DNA of 64,000 bases from Xanthomonas bonasiae (GTDB taxonomy: Bacteria > Pseudomonadota > Gammaproteobacteria > Xanthomonadales > Xanthomonadaceae), in NCBI RefSeq assembly GCF_017163705.1, contig NZ_JAFIWB010000023.1, positions 33,394 through 97,393 of the forward strand. The letters are read 5' to 3'. Numbering within the stretch: position 1 is the first letter of the stretch; the number at the start of each line of letters is the position of its first letter. Positions 47,682 through 59,056 of this stretch are shown here, piece after piece. A program made the translations under genes and the position numbers. The notes under the pieces were generated by a model. The model did no database searches. It was not told the DNA's origin and saw only the letters and a program-made list of their open reading frames with translations.

Positions 47682-48506
47682 TCATCCCCCATACAACGCC
47701 TTGCGCGGCGCTCCGGTGATCTCCGCGGCCAGCTTGGCGGCGGTGGACGGCGGCAGGTGCGCGCTCAGCGTGGCATAGACGCGGCGGCCCTCGGCCAGTT
47801 GCGCGTCGGCATCGTCGCCGGCGCCCTGCACGATCAGCACGAACTCGCCCTTGCGCTGGTTGTCGTCGGCTTCCACCTGCGCCTGCAGCTCGGCCAGGCT
47901 GCCGTCGAGCACGGTCTCGAACAGCTTGGTCAGTTCGCGCGCCAGCACCGCCGGCCGCGCGTCGCCGAACGCGGCGCGGCAGTCGGCCAGGGATTCGACG
48001 ATGCGGTGCGCCGATTCGTAGAACACCAGGGTGCGCGGCTCGCCGGCCAGGCGCGCCAGGCGCTCGCGGCGGCCGGAGGCCTTGGCCGGCAGGAAGCCCT
48101 CGAAGCTGAAACGGTCGCTGGGCAGGCCGGCCACGCTGAGCGCGGCGATCGCCGCGCAGGCGCCGGGCACCGGGCTGACCCGCACCCCGGCCTCGCGCGC
48201 CGCGCGCACCAGCCGGTAGCCGGGATCGCTGACCAGCGGGGTGCCGGCATCGCTGACCAGGGCCAGCGACTCGCCGCCGAGCAGGCGCGCGACGATGCGC
48301 TGCGCCAGCGCGTCCTCGTTGTGCTCGTGCAGCGCGACCAGCGGCTTGTCGATGCCGAAATGCGCCAGCAGCTGGCCGCTGCGGCGGGTGTCCTCGGCGC
48401 AGATCGCGGCGACCGCGCGCAGCACCTCCTGCGCGCGCGGCGTCAGGTCGGCGAGATTGCCGATCGGCGTGGCGACGACATGCAGGGTTCCGGGCTGGGC
48501 GCTCAT
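47682..48506 (-). CDS. rsmI: 16S rRNA ribose 2'-O-methyltransferase RsmI (C1402)
   Basis: Methylates the 2'-O of C1402 in 16S rRNA, the same nucleotide that RsmH (45.2 kb) methylates at N4. 274 aa. Visible: VVATPIGNLADLTPRAQEVL, CAEDTRRSGQLL, HEHNE, SDAGTPLVSDPGYRLV, PVPGACAAIAALSVAGLPSDRFSFEGFLPAK, FYESAHRIVESL, RELTKLFET and KGEFVLIV. ATG at 48506. It is divergent from lpoA over 81 bases, the conserved rsmI/lpoA/yraN arrangement of gammaproteobacteria. Confidence 0.96.
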   Translation of the reverse strand: MSAQPGTLHVVATPIGNLADLTPRAQEVLRAVAAICAEDTRRSGQLLAHFGIDKPLVALHEHNEDALAQRIVARLLGGESLALVSDAGTPLVSDPGYRLVRAAREAGVRVSPVPGACAAIAALSVAGLPSDRFSFEGFLPAKASGRRERLARLAGEPRTLVFYESAHRIVESLADCRAAFGDARPAVLARELTKLFETVLDGSLAELQAQVEADDNQRKGEFVLIVQGAGDDADAQLAEGRRVYATLSAHLPPSTAAKLAAEITGAPRKALYGG

Positions 48507-48587
48507 CTACGGCTTTCCATGGTCAAGGGTAGAATCGTAGCGGTTTTCCCCGGCGCGCCTCGGCGTGCCCTGCCGAATGGACCAGAA
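48507..48587. promoter_or_regulatory. Short divergent promoter region rsmI / lpoA
   Basis: 81 bases must serve both genes. On the plus strand GGTAGAATCG (48527-48536) is a possible -10 for lpoA; I cannot fix a -35. Confidence 0.4.
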
Positions 48588-50315
48588 ATGAACAAGCGAT
48601 TCGCAAGGATTTCCGCCCTGTCGCTGCTGGCGCTGCTGTTCGCCGGCTGCGCCACCACCAGCGTGACGCAGAGCGCGTCCTCGCCGGCCCAATCCGCGGC
48701 GCTGGCGCTGCTCGACCAGGGCAAGCCGCGGGAAGCGGCGCAGCAGCTCGAGGCGCAGGCCGCCACGGCCACCGGCAGCGAGCGCAACCAGCTGCTGGCC
48801 GATGCCGCCTTCGCCTGGTACGAGGGCGGCGACGTCGCCCGCGCGCGCAGCCTGGCCGCGCAGGTCCAGCCGCGCCAGCTGTCGGGCCTGAGCAAGGTGC
48901 GGTTGGCCCTGGTCAATGCCGAGCTGGCCCTGGTCGACCGCCAGCCGGCGCAGGCGCTGCAGGCGCTGGGCAGCGATCCGCAGGCGGTGCCGCAGAACCT
49001 GCGCGCGCGCTGGCACCTGGCCCGCGCGCAGGCGCTGGAAGGCACCGGCGACGCCACCGCGGCGCTGGACGAACGCGCCCGCGCCGATATCGGCCTGACC
49101 GGCCAGGCGCGCACCGACAACCAGCGCGCCATCGTGCGCCAGCTGGCGGCGTTGAACGACGCCACGCTGCAGGCGCGCGCCGCCGCGCTGCCGGCCGGCG
49201 ATCCGCTGTACAACTTCGCCGGGCGCGCGCTGATCAGCCGCGGCCTGGCGCTGCCGCGGCCATTCGACCGCGGCGAGCAGTGGGGCTTCGACACCAGCAA
49301 GCGGCCGCCGGCCGAGCGCGACGGCTACCGCCCGCCGGCCAAGCTGGCGGTGCTGTTGCCGCTGAGCGGCACCCTGGCGACCGCGGCCGCGCCGGTGCGC
49401 GACGGCCTGCTCGCCGGCTACTACGGCGAGACCCGGCGCCGCCCGGAGATCAACTTCATCGACACCACCGGCACCCCCGCCGGCGCGCTGGCCGCCTACC
49501 AGAAGGCGATCGACGGCGGCGCCGACTTCGTGGTCGGCCCGCTCGGCCGCGACGAGGTCACGGCGCTGTTCGCGCGCGACGCGCTGCCGGTGCCGCTGCT
49601 GGCGCTGAACCGCGGCACCGGCGCCCCGCCCGCCGGCAGCGCCGGCTTCTCGCTGGCGCCGGAAGACGACGGCATCGCCGCCGCCGAATACCTGCTGGCG
49701 CACGAGCGCCGCAACGCGCTGGTGATCGGCAGCAACGACGACAACGGCCGCCGCGCGGTGGCCGCGTTCCGCGAGCGCTTCAGCGAGCGCGGCGGCAAGG
49801 TCGCGGCCAGCGTCAGCGTGGCCGAGGTGCCGGGCGATGTCGGCGCGCAGCTGCGCAACGCCGGCGCCGCCGACGCGGTATTCCTGGCGGTGAAGGGCAG
49901 CACCGCGCGCGCGCTGGCGCCGCAGCTGGCGCTGGCCGGTTTCGCCGGCAAGAGCCGGGTGGCGACCTCGCAGCTGGTGCTCGGCACCGGCAAGCCGGAG
50001 GACGACCTGGTGCTGGACGGCATCGCCTACCCGAGCGAACTGTGGAGCGTGCGCGGCGTCGGCGGCCTGCCGGCGGCGACCAGCGTGGCCGAGACGCTGC
50101 CGACCGCGCGTGGCCCGGCCGCGCGCCTGTTCGCGTTCGGCTACGACGCCTGGCAGATCAGCGCCTACCTGGAGAAGCTCGCCACCGGCGCCGAGGCCAA
50201 TCTGCGCGGCGCCACCGGCGTGCTGCACCTGGACGGCTTCGGCAACATCCTGCGCACCCCGGCCTGGTCCACCTTCAGCGGCGGGCGCGCGACGCCGCTG
50301 CCCGATGGGCGTTGA
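48588..50315 (+). CDS. lpoA: Outer-membrane lipoprotein LpoA (activator of PBP1A)
   Basis: 575 aa. The signal sequence ends in the lipobox LLFAGC, so it is lipid-anchored. The N-terminal part (about 40-240) is a TPR-like helical domain; the C-terminal part (about 255-575) is a periplasmic-binding-protein fold: [70 protein letters not shown] and FGYDAWQIS. LpoA reaches through the peptidoglycan to stimulate PBP1A. ATG at 48588; the end overlaps yraN by 11 bases. Confidence 0.9.
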   Translation: MNKRFARISALSLLALLFAGCATTSVTQSASSPAQSAALALLDQGKPREAAQQLEAQAATATGSERNQLLADAAFAWYEGGDVARARSLAAQVQPRQLSGLSKVRLALVNAELALVDRQPAQALQALGSDPQAVPQNLRARWHLARAQALEGTGDATAALDERARADIGLTGQARTDNQRAIVRQLAALNDATLQARAAALPAGDPLYNFAGRALISRGLALPRPFDRGEQWGFDTSKRPPAERDGYRPPAKLAVLLPLSGTLATAAAPVRDGLLAGYYGETRRRPEINFIDTTGTPAGALAAYQKAIDGGADFVVGPLGRDEVTALFARDALPVPLLALNRGTGAPPAGSAGFSLAPEDDGIAAAEYLLAHERRNALVIGSNDDNGRRAVAAFRERFSERGGKVAASVSVAEVPGDVGAQLRNAGAADAVFLAVKGSTARALAPQLALAGFAGKSRVATSQLVLGTGKPEDDLVLDGIAYPSELWSVRGVGGLPAATSVAETLPTARGPAARLFAFGYDAWQISAYLEKLATGAEANLRGATGVLHLDGFGNILRTPAWSTFSGGRATPLPDGR

Positions 50316-50673
50316 CCGCCGGCAACGCGGCAACGATGTGGAAGCGGCGGCGCGCGCCGAACTGGAGCGCGCCGGGCTGCAACTGATCGCCGCGAACGTG
50401 CGCTATCGCGGCGGCGAACTGGATCTGGTGATGCAGCAGGCGCAGTGCCTGGTGTTCGTCGAGGTGCGCTACCGGCGCAACGACGCGTTCGGCGGCGGCG
50501 CCGCCTCGGTCGACCTGCGCAAGCGCCGCCGGCTGGTTTTGGCGGCGCAGTTGTTCCTGGCCGCGCATCCGCACTACGCCGACTGGCCGTGCCGCTTCGA
50601 CGTGGTCGAGGCCGAAGGCGAACCGCCGCGGCTGACCTGGCTGCGCGACGCGTTTCGCGCCGACGACTGCTGA
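50305..50673 (+). CDS. yraN: YraN-family (UPF0102) putative nuclease
   Basis: 122 aa. A small protein with a restriction-endonuclease-like fold: [36 protein letters not shown] (Glu and Asp of the active site in GELDL) and [20 protein letters not shown] (ExK-type VEVR). In related bacteria yraN follows lpoA, as here. Function is not established; roles in DNA processing or transformation have been proposed. ATG at 50305 lies inside the end of lpoA; the stop is followed after one base by the next start. Confidence 0.88.
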   Translation: MGVDRRQRGNDVEAAARAELERAGLQLIAANVRYRGGELDLVMQQAQCLVFVEVRYRRNDAFGGGAASVDLRKRRRLVLAAQLFLAAHPHYADWPCRFDVVEAEGEPPRLTWLRDAFRADDC

Positions 50674-50674
50674 C

Positions 50675-51216
50675 GTGCCCAGCATCTTCACCCACGCCGC
50701 GATCCCGCTGGCGCTTTGGGCCGCCGCCGATCGCGGACGCATTTCCGCGCGCCTGCTCGGCGCCGGCATCGGCGCATCGATGTTGCCCGATCTGGACGTG
50801 GTCGCGTTCGCCTTGCACGTTCCCTATGCCGATGCGTTCGGCCATCGCGGCGCCAGCCATTCGCTGCTGTTCGCCGCGGCGCTGGGCGTGTTGGGTGCCC
50901 TGCTGCACCGACCGCTGCGTGCCGGCGCGCTGCAGGCGGCGACCTGGATGTTCGTCTGCACGCTCTCGCACCCGCTGCTCGATGCGCTGACCTCCGGCGG
51001 CCTCGGCGTCGCCCTGGCCTGGCCGTGGAGCGAGCAGCGCTGGTTCGCGCCGTGGCGGCCGATCCGCGTCTCGCCGTTCGCCAACGGCTTCTTCGGCGCG
51101 CGCGGCATGGCCACGCTGTTGTCCGAGTTGCGCTGGGTGTGGCTGCCGCTGGCGCTGGCGGTCGGCACCTGGAAACTGTTGCAACCGCCGCCCTCTTCCG
51201 CTTCGCGATCCCAGCC

Positions 51217-51220
<4 letters not shown>
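50675..51220 (+). CDS. Membrane-bound metal-dependent hydrolase (YdjM/DUF457 type)
   Basis: 181 aa with about four membrane segments. The family pattern is present: an N-terminal IFTHAAIPLALWA with His, GAGIGASMLPDLDVVAF with an Asp pair, FGHRGASHSLLFA (HRGxxHS), and TLSHPLLDALTSGG (HPLLD). These His and Asp residues would bind metal in the membrane. Such proteins are described as putative phospholipase-like or LexA-regulated membrane proteins; the substrate is unknown. The GTG start at 50675 follows the yraN stop after one base; the ATGA end overlaps the FAD oxidase start. Likely co-translated with both. Confidence 0.82.
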
Positions 51221-52602
<1,382 letters not shown>

Positions 52603-52607
52603 CCGGA

Positions 52608-52646
52608 CGCGGGACGCGGGACTCGGGACTCGGGACTCGGGACTCG
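52608..52646 (+). repeat. Half copy of the GGGACTC repeat
   Basis: Five G runs (GGG at 52611, 52618, 52625, 52632, 52639) exactly 7 bases apart, directly after the stop of the oxidase gene. No opposite arm. Confidence 0.75.
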
Positions 52647-52692
52647 CAAGAATCGGCCCGATACCGCGCGCAGGCGACCGGCGACCGCTTTT

Positions 52693-52775
52693 TGTAGGAG
52701 CGGCTTCAGCCGCGACGAACGCAGTGGAAAAGTCTGACGACTTGGGAATCTGTCGGGGCTGAAGCCCCTCCTACA
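52693..52775. repeat. Inverted REP pair with two different stem types
   Basis: The plus copy 52693-52716 has GCGGCT/AGCCGC; the minus copy 52752-52775 has GGGGCT/AGCCCC. They lie between the convergent ends of the oxidase gene and kdpE and may limit read-through. Confidence 0.85.
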
Positions 52776-52833
52776 GTGCACCGGGCCGGGTTATCGACCG
52801 TCTTGCAGAACCGGCTCTGATTAACCGTGCGTC

Positions 52834-53562
52834 TCAGGTGCTGCGCTCGCTCACGCCGATGAAGCGCAGCCCTACGCCCGGCTCGGTGGCGATGTAGCGC
52901 GGCGCCACCGCGCTGTCGCCGAGTTTCTGCCGCAGTTTGCCGACCAGGATGCGCAGGTAGTGGGTGTCTTCCTGGTGGGTCGGCCCCCACACTTCGCGCA
53001 GCAGTTGCGGCTGGGTGAGCACGCGCCCGCTGTGCCGCAGCAGCAGCGCGAGCAGGGCGTATTCCTTGCGGCTCAGCGGCAGTGGCTCGCCGTCCAGGCG
53101 CACCTCGCGCAGGCCCAGGTGGATGTGCAGGTGGCCGTCGTCGAACACCGGCTCGGCCTCGCCGGCGGCCGGTTGCATGCGCAGCAGCACGCGGATGCGC
53201 GCCATCAGTTCCTGCACGCCGAACGGCTTGGTCACGTAGTCGTTGGCGCCGGCGTCCAGCGCCTGCACTTTCTCCGCTTCGCCGGCGCGCACGGTGAGCA
53301 TGATCACCGGCACCGCGGACCACTGCCGCAGTTCGCGCAGCACGCTGTGTCCGTCCTGGTCGGGCAGACCCACGTCGAGCACCACCAGTTCGGCGCCGTG
53401 CGCGGCCAGCTGCGCCAGGCCGTCGCCGCCGCTGGCCGCCTGCAGCACGCGGTAACCCTGCGCGCGCAGGCTGATGTCCAGGAAACGCCGGATCTGCGGC
53501 TCGTCGTCGATGACCAGCACGCGCGGCGGCGGAATCGGATCGGCGTGGGACTCAGTCGGCAT
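52834..53562 (-). CDS. kdpE: Response regulator KdpE
   Basis: Activator of the Kdp potassium pump genes, phosphorylated by KdpD. 242 aa, slightly longer than E. coli (225). The receiver domain has DDE at 19-21, phosphorylation site Asp63 in VVLDVGLPDQDG and the Lys in VTKPFG (about 112). The winged-helix output domain (about 140-237) has LSRKEYALLALLLRHSGRVLTQPQLLREVWG and DTHYLRILVGKLRQKL. ATG at 53562 overlaps the end of kdpD by 11 bases. It is the last gene of the kdp operon, followed by an inverted REP pair. Confidence 0.95.
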   Translation of the reverse strand: MPTESHADPIPPPRVLVIDDEPQIRRFLDISLRAQGYRVLQAASGGDGLAQLAAHGAELVVLDVGLPDQDGHSVLRELRQWSAVPVIMLTVRAGEAEKVQALDAGANDYVTKPFGVQELMARIRVLLRMQPAAGEAEPVFDDGHLHIHLGLREVRLDGEPLPLSRKEYALLALLLRHSGRVLTQPQLLREVWGPTHQEDTHYLRILVGKLRQKLGDSAVAPRYIATEPGVGLRFIGVSERST

Positions 53563-56242
53563 CGGGGCGGGGTGGCGGGGCGGCGGGTTCGATCAACGGC
53601 AGGGTAATGCGGATCGTGGTGCCGCGGCCATCGGCGCCGGGCAGCGCCTCGACGCTGCCGCCGTGCGCGCCGATCATGCCCTGGCAGATGGTCAGGCCCA
53701 GGCCGGTGCCGTGGCGGCCGCGGTCGCCGCGTTCGACGCTGTAGAACATGTCGAAGATGCGCGCGCGCTCGTCCTCGGGAATGCCCGGGCCGCGGTCGCC
53801 GATGTCGATGCGCAGGCGCCCGTCGACCATCGCCGCGGCGACCCGGATCGCCTCGCCCTCCGGCGAAAATTTCGCCGCGTTCTCCAGCACGTTGAAGATC
53901 GCCTGTTCGACCAGCGCCGGATGCACCCACAGCGTCGGCAGCTCGGCGGCCAGGGCGATGTCCAGCCGCACCTGCGGCTGGTAGCGCTGCAGCCGCCGCG
54001 CGGCCGAGCCGATCAGTTCGTCCACGTCGATCCAGTCGCGGTTCAAGGTCAGCCCGGTGTGGCCGAGCCGGGTCATGTCGAGCAGGTTCTGGATGTAGCG
54101 GTCCAGGCGCTCGCCTTCCAGCTGGATCGTCTCCAGCAGGCTGCGGCGGTCGTCGGCGTCCATCGCCTGGCCGTAGCTGGACAGGCTGCTGGCCGCGCCG
54201 ATCATCGCCGCCAGCGGCGAGCGCAGGTCGTGCGACACCGACGACAGCAGCGCCGAGCGCAGGCGTTCGGTCTCGCCGCTGACCCGCGCGCTTTCCAGGT
54301 CGGCGACCAGCCGCGTGCGCAGCGCGGCCTGGCCGATGTCCTCGACCATGGCTTCGGCCAGGCGCTGCTGCTCCAGCCCGGGACGCTGCACGCCGGCGGC
54401 GAATTTCAGCCCGACCACGCCGATCGCGCCGCGCTCGTGGCGCACCGGCAGGAACCACCAGCTGGCGCCGGCCAGGGTGTCGGTGAAGCGGCCGGTGGCC
54501 TGGCCGTGGCGCTGCGCCCAGTCGGCGGCGCTGCGATCCACCGCCGCCATCGATGCCGCGTAGTCGTGCGCGCCGTCCTGCGCGGCGGCGTGCGCCGCCT
54601 CCAGCGGCTGCAGCCGCACCCAGGCCTCGGCCTCGAGCGTGGCGGCCAGCGCGCGGCGCCCGGCCTCCAGCACCTGGCCCAGGTCGGCGGCGCTGGTCAG
54701 TTCGCGGCCCAGCCGCTGCAGCGCGGTGGTCTGCGCGTTGGCCGCGCGCAGCGCCAGCACCTGCATGCGCAGCCGCGACGCCAGGCGCCCGGCGACCAGC
54801 GCTGCGACCAGGAACAGCAGCACCGTGACCACGCCCTGGCGCGCGCCGATGTGCAGCGTGTAGCGCGGTTCGATGAAGAAGAAGTTGTAGGCGAAGAAGC
54901 TCAGCAGCGCCGACAGCACCGCCGCGGCCATGCGCGTCTTCGCCGCGACCATCACCACCGCGACGATGAACACCATCGACAGGTCGTCGATGCCGACCCA
55001 GCGCTCGGCGATCCAGCCCACCGCCACCGCCAGCAGCGAGGCGACGGTGGCGAACACCAGGTCGTCGCGCGACAGCCAGTGGCCGGGACTGCGCCAACGC
55101 CGCCGCGCACGCGCGCGCGCCTCCGGCGAACTGATGATGACCAGCTCGTAGTGCGCGCCGCGCTGCAACAGCTGCTGGGTCAGCGTGCGGTTGATCATCC
55201 GCGCCAGCGGCCGTTCGCGGGTGCGGCCGAGCAGCAGCGTGGACACGCCGTTGTGCGCGGCGTGGTCGAGCAGCGCATCGGCCACGCTGGCGCCGTGCAG
55301 CAGCGCGGCGTCGCCGCCGAGCCGCCGCGCCAGGGCGAAGGCGCGATCGACCTCCAGCTGCCAGGCTTCCTCCGGCTGCGCCTGGGTCTGCACGGTGACC
55401 ACGCTCCACGGCGCGCCGCGGCGCTCGGCCAGGCGCCGCGCCACCCGCACTAGGTAGTCGGACTGGCCGCGCCCGTCGATCGCCACCAGCACCCGCCGCC
55501 GCAGCGCCACGCCGGTGCGGCCCTGTGCGGCCTGCACGTCGCGCAGGTCGTTGTCGACGCGGTCGGCCGCGGTCTGCATCGCCAGTTCGCGCAGCGCGGC
55601 CAGGTTCGACGGCGAGAAGAACGCCTGCAGCGCCTGTCCCGCCTGCTCGGGCAGATACACCTTGCCCTGTTGCAGGCGTTCGATCAGTTCGCGCGGCGGC
55701 AGGTCGACCAGCACGATGTCGCGCAGCCGGTCGAAGATCGCATCGGGCACGGTCTCGCCGACGCGGATGCCCGTGATGCGGTGGACCACGTCGTTGAGGC
55801 TTTCCAGGTGCTGGATGTTGACCGTGCTGTAGACGTCGATGCCGGCGTCGAGCAGTTCCTGCACGTCCTGCCAGCGCCGCTCGTGGCGGCTGCCGGGCGC
55901 GTTGCGGTGCGCCAGCTCGTCGACCAGCACCAGCGGCGGGTGCCGTGCCAGCAGCGCGTCCAGGTCCATTTCCTCGAGCGTGCGGCCGCGATATTCCACG
56001 CGCCGCCGCGGCTGCACGGCCAGCCCGTCGAGCAGCGCCGCGGTCTCGGCGCGGCCGTGGGTCTCGACCACCCCGACCACCACCTCGCTGCCCTGCTGCT
56101 GCAGCTGGCGCGCGCGCGACAGCATCGCGTAGGTCTTGCCGACGCCGGGCGCCGCGCCCAGGAACACGGTCAGGCGCCCGCCGCGTTCGCGCTGGAGCGC
56201 GCCGATCAAGGCGTCGGCCTGCTGGGTGCGTGAGTCGGACAT
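53552..56242 (-). CDS. kdpD: Potassium-sensing histidine kinase KdpD
   Basis: 896 aa, as in E. coli (894). In order: the KdpD sensor domain (about 20-230) with Walker A LGAAPGVGKTYAML and LVDELAHRNAPGSRH; a universal-stress-like domain (about 250-370); four membrane helices (about 395-500); a GAF-like region; the H-box SSVSHDLRSPLAAMIGAASSL; and the ATPase domain with NVLENAAKFSPEG, DRGPGIPEDE and HGTGLGLTICQGMI. It responds to low K+ and salt stress and phosphorylates KdpE. ATG at 56242; a GGGATTC element lies between it and kdpC. Confidence 0.96.
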   Translation of the reverse strand: MSDSRTQQADALIGALQRERGGRLTVFLGAAPGVGKTYAMLSRARQLQQQGSEVVVGVVETHGRAETAALLDGLAVQPRRRVEYRGRTLEEMDLDALLARHPPLVLVDELAHRNAPGSRHERRWQDVQELLDAGIDVYSTVNIQHLESLNDVVHRITGIRVGETVPDAIFDRLRDIVLVDLPPRELIERLQQGKVYLPEQAGQALQAFFSPSNLAALRELAMQTAADRVDNDLRDVQAAQGRTGVALRRRVLVAIDGRGQSDYLVRVARRLAERRGAPWSVVTVQTQAQPEEAWQLEVDRAFALARRLGGDAALLHGASVADALLDHAAHNGVSTLLLGRTRERPLARMINRTLTQQLLQRGAHYELVIISSPEARARARRRWRSPGHWLSRDDLVFATVASLLAVAVGWIAERWVGIDDLSMVFIVAVVMVAAKTRMAAAVLSALLSFFAYNFFFIEPRYTLHIGARQGVVTVLLFLVAALVAGRLASRLRMQVLALRAANAQTTALQRLGRELTSAADLGQVLEAGRRALAATLEAEAWVRLQPLEAAHAAAQDGAHDYAASMAAVDRSAADWAQRHGQATGRFTDTLAGASWWFLPVRHERGAIGVVGLKFAAGVQRPGLEQQRLAEAMVEDIGQAALRTRLVADLESARVSGETERLRSALLSSVSHDLRSPLAAMIGAASSLSSYGQAMDADDRRSLLETIQLEGERLDRYIQNLLDMTRLGHTGLTLNRDWIDVDELIGSAARRLQRYQPQVRLDIALAAELPTLWVHPALVEQAIFNVLENAAKFSPEGEAIRVAAAMVDGRLRIDIGDRGPGIPEDERARIFDMFYSVERGDRGRHGTGLGLTICQGMIGAHGGSVEALPGADGRGTTIRITLPLIEPAAPPPRPDAD

Positions 56243-56248
56243 GTGAGC

Positions 56249-56361
56249 GCCGGGATTGGGGATTCGTGAGTCGGGATTCGCAGAGCCTACAGCCTTGGGC
56301 CGCCGGTACTACTGCTTTTGCTTTTCTCCATTCCCGATTCCCGTCTCCCCATTCCCGGCCT
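56249..56361. repeat. GGGATTC element between kdpC and kdpD, reaching into kdpC
   Basis: Left arm 56249-56280, right arm 56328-56360. The right arm gives four G runs on the transcript strand. It contributes the last 15 or so codons of kdpC and fills the 66-base gap to kdpD. Confidence 0.82.
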
Positions 56362-56944
56362 TATCCAACGCCAGATTCAGCGCCAGCACATTCACCCGCG
56401 GCTGGCCGAGCACGCCGAACTGGCGCGGCTGCGCCTGCGCGGCGACCAGCGCGGCGACGGTCGCCACCGGCAATTCGCGCGCCTTGGCCACGCGCGCGAC
56501 CTGCTGCTGCGCCGCGGCCACGCTGATGTCCGGGTCCATGCCGCTGCCGGACTGGGTCAGCAGGTCGTCCGCCACCTGCGCCGGGGCGACGCCGTCGCGC
56601 GCGGCCACGCTGGCGCGCGCGTCGGCGATGCGCTGCTGCAGCTCCGGATTGCTGCGCGCCTGGTTGCTGCCGGCCGCGGACATCGGGTCGAACTTGGCCG
56701 CCGACGGACGCGGCTGGAAATAGCCGGGCGCGGCGAACGGCTGCGCGACCAGCGCCGAGCCGAGCACGCGACCATCGCGTTGCAGCAGGCTGCCGTTGGC
56801 CTGCGCCGGGAACAGCGCGCCGGCGAGCAGGGTGGACAGCAACGAGTACAGCGCGGCGGCGCCCAGCACCAGCAGCGGCAGTACCAGCGCCGCGCGCCAG
56901 CGCAGCGGTTCGCGGTAGGAAGAGGAAACCGGGGAAACGTTCAT
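56309..56944 (-). CDS. kdpC: Potassium-transporting ATPase subunit KdpC, repeat-encoded tail
   Basis: Small subunit stabilising the KdpFABC pump. 211 aa, against 190 in E. coli. One membrane helix lies at about residues 18-42 (AALVLPLLVLGAAALYSLLSTLLAGALFP), followed by the periplasmic domain: GSALVAQPFAAPGYFQPRPSA, SGSNQ-like AAGSNQARSNPEL, DLLTQSGSGMDPDISVAAA and RVNVLALNLALDK. The last about 15 residues (GNGETGIGNGEKQKQ) come from the repeat element. ATG at 56944 is 41 bases after kdpB. Confidence 0.94.
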   Translation of the reverse strand: MNVSPVSSSYREPLRWRAALVLPLLVLGAAALYSLLSTLLAGALFPAQANGSLLQRDGRVLGSALVAQPFAAPGYFQPRPSAAKFDPMSAAGSNQARSNPELQQRIADARASVAARDGVAPAQVADDLLTQSGSGMDPDISVAAAQQQVARVAKARELPVATVAALVAAQAQPRQFGVLGQPRVNVLALNLALDKAGNGETGIGNGEKQKQ

Positions 56945-56985
56945 CGCAGGTGGTCCGAAAAGGAAGCGGAAGATCGGCGCCGGGT

Positions 56986-59046
56986 TCAGCCCAGCGCCAC
57001 CAGCAGCAGGTCGATGAGCTTGATCCCGACGAACGGCAGCAGCACGCCGCCGACGCCGTAGATCAGCATGTTCCGGCGCAGCAGCGAGGTCGCCGTGGCC
57101 GGGGTGAAGCGCACGCCGCGCAACGCCAGCGGAATCAGCGCCGGAATCACCAGCGCGTTGAAGATCAACGCGGCCAGCACCGCATGCACCGGGCTGGACA
57201 GGCGCATCACGTTCAGCGCCGCCATCTGCGGGATCGAGGCGGCGAACAGCGCCGGCAGGATCGCGAAGTACTTGGACACGTCGTTGGCCAGCGAGAAGGT
57301 GGTCAGCGCGCCGCGGGTGATCAGCTGCTGCTTGCCCACTTCCACCACCGCCAGCAGCTTGGCCGGATCCGAATCCAGGTCGACCATGTTGCCGGCTTCC
57401 TTGGCCGCCTGCGTGCCCGAGTTCATCGCCAGGCCGACGTCGGCCTGCGCGAGTGCCGGCGCATCGTTGGTGCCGTCGCCGACCATCGCCACCAGCCGGC
57501 CGCCGGCCTGCTCGGCGCGAATGCGCGCGAGCTTGTCTTCCGGCGTGGCCTCGGCGATGTAGTCGTCGACGCCGGCCTCGGCGGCGATCGCCGCGGCGGT
57601 GAGCGGGTTGTCGCCGGTGATCATCACCGTCTTCACCCCCATCGCGCGCAGCCGTGCGAACTTCTCGCGCACGCCATGCTTGACCACGTCCGACAGCTCG
57701 ACCACGCCGAGCACGTGCCGGCCCTCGGCCACCACCAGCGGCGTGGCGCCGCTGCGCGCGACCTGCTCCACGCGGCCCTTCAGTTCCGCCGGCACCAGCC
57801 CACCCAGCGCGGTGACGTGGCGGATCACCGCATCGGCCGCGCCCTTGCGGATCGAACGCGGCGGCTGTTGCCCCTGCGCGGCCAGATCGACGCCGGACAT
57901 GCGCGTCTGCGCGGTGAAGGCGACGAAGCTGGCGCCGTCCGGATCGGCCGGCGGCATGCCCTGCTCGCGCGCCAGGCGCACGATCGACTTGCCTTCCGGG
58001 GTCGGGTCGGCCAGCGAGGACAGCATCGCCGCCTCGCGCAGTTGCACCGCATCGACGCCGCTGAGCGCATGGAACGCGGTGGCCTGGCGGTCGCCGTAGG
58101 TGATGGTGCCGGTCTTGTCCAGCAGCAGCACATCGACGTCGCCGGCCACTTCCACCGCCTTGCCCGACTTGGCCAGCACGTTCGCCGACAGCGCGCGGTT
58201 CATGCCGGCGATGCCGATCGCCGGCAGCAGCCCGCCGATGGTGGTCGGGATCAGGCACACCAGCAGCGCGATCAACAGCAGCGGATCGATGCGCACGCCG
58301 ACGTAGCCGGCGATGACCGGCAAGGTCGCGACCACGATCAGGAAGGTCAGGGTCATCGCCGCCAGCAGCATGGTCAGCGCGATCTCGTTCGGGGTCTTCT
58401 GCCGGTTGGCGCCTTCGACCAGCGCGATCATGCGGTCCAGGAAGCTGTGGCCGGGCTCGGCGGTGACCTTCACCACGATCTCGTCGGACAGCACCTTGGT
58501 GCCGCCGATCACGCCGGAACGGTCGGTACCGGCCTCGCGCAGCACCGGCGCCGATTCGCCGGTGACCGCCGCTTCGTTGATCGTGGCCACGCCGTGCACG
58601 ATCTCACCGTCGGCCGGGATCAGTTCGCCGGCGGAGATCACCACCAGGTCGCCGGGCTTCAGTTCGGCGGCGGGAATGCTGGTTTCGCCGTCCAGTTGCG
58701 CGCTGCTCACCCGGCGCGCCACCAGGTCCTTGCGCGCGCGCCGCAGCGAGGCGGCCTGGCCACGGCCGCGCGCCTCGGCCACCGCTTCGGCGAAATTGCC
58801 GAACAGCACGGTGATCAGCAGGATCGCGGTCACCGCCCAGCCGAACGCGGGCGCGCCCTGCCCGGCCACGGTGATCAGGGCCGACAGCAAGGTGCCGGCG
58901 AACACCACCGCCATCACCGGACTGCCGAGCAGGTGACGTGGCGAGAGTTTCAGCACGCTGGCGCGCAGCGCCGCACGCAGTGCGGGGCCGTCGAGCAGAC
59001 CGGGCTTGTGGACGGAGGAAGAAGCTTGCGGAAGCGGGGTGCTCAT
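56986..59046 (-). CDS. kdpB: Potassium-transporting P-type ATPase subunit KdpB
   Basis: Catalytic ATPase subunit of the high-affinity K+ pump. 686 aa (E. coli 682). Visible: [16 protein letters not shown] (TGES at about 163), the phosphorylation motif [11 protein letters not shown] with Asp310, [10 protein letters not shown] nucleotide-site residues, [32 protein letters not shown], and [21 protein letters not shown]. Seven membrane helices fit. ATG at 59046 is preferred to an upstream in-frame ATG at 59070, which would overlap kdpA by 14 bases; the gap to kdpA is 10 bases. Confidence 0.97.
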   Translation of the reverse strand: MSTPLPQASSSVHKPGLLDGPALRAALRASVLKLSPRHLLGSPVMAVVFAGTLLSALITVAGQGAPAFGWAVTAILLITVLFGNFAEAVAEARGRGQAASLRRARKDLVARRVSSAQLDGETSIPAAELKPGDLVVISAGELIPADGEIVHGVATINEAAVTGESAPVLREAGTDRSGVIGGTKVLSDEIVVKVTAEPGHSFLDRMIALVEGANRQKTPNEIALTMLLAAMTLTFLIVVATLPVIAGYVGVRIDPLLLIALLVCLIPTTIGGLLPAIGIAGMNRALSANVLAKSGKAVEVAGDVDVLLLDKTGTITYGDRQATAFHALSGVDAVQLREAAMLSSLADPTPEGKSIVRLAREQGMPPADPDGASFVAFTAQTRMSGVDLAAQGQQPPRSIRKGAADAVIRHVTALGGLVPAELKGRVEQVARSGATPLVVAEGRHVLGVVELSDVVKHGVREKFARLRAMGVKTVMITGDNPLTAAAIAAEAGVDDYIAEATPEDKLARIRAEQAGGRLVAMVGDGTNDAPALAQADVGLAMNSGTQAAKEAGNMVDLDSDPAKLLAVVEVGKQQLITRGALTTFSLANDVSKYFAILPALFAASIPQMAALNVMRLSSPVHAVLAALIFNALVIPALIPLALRGVRFTPATATSLLRRNMLIYGVGGVLLPFVGIKLIDLLLVALG

Positions 59047-59056
59047 GGTCGTGGTC

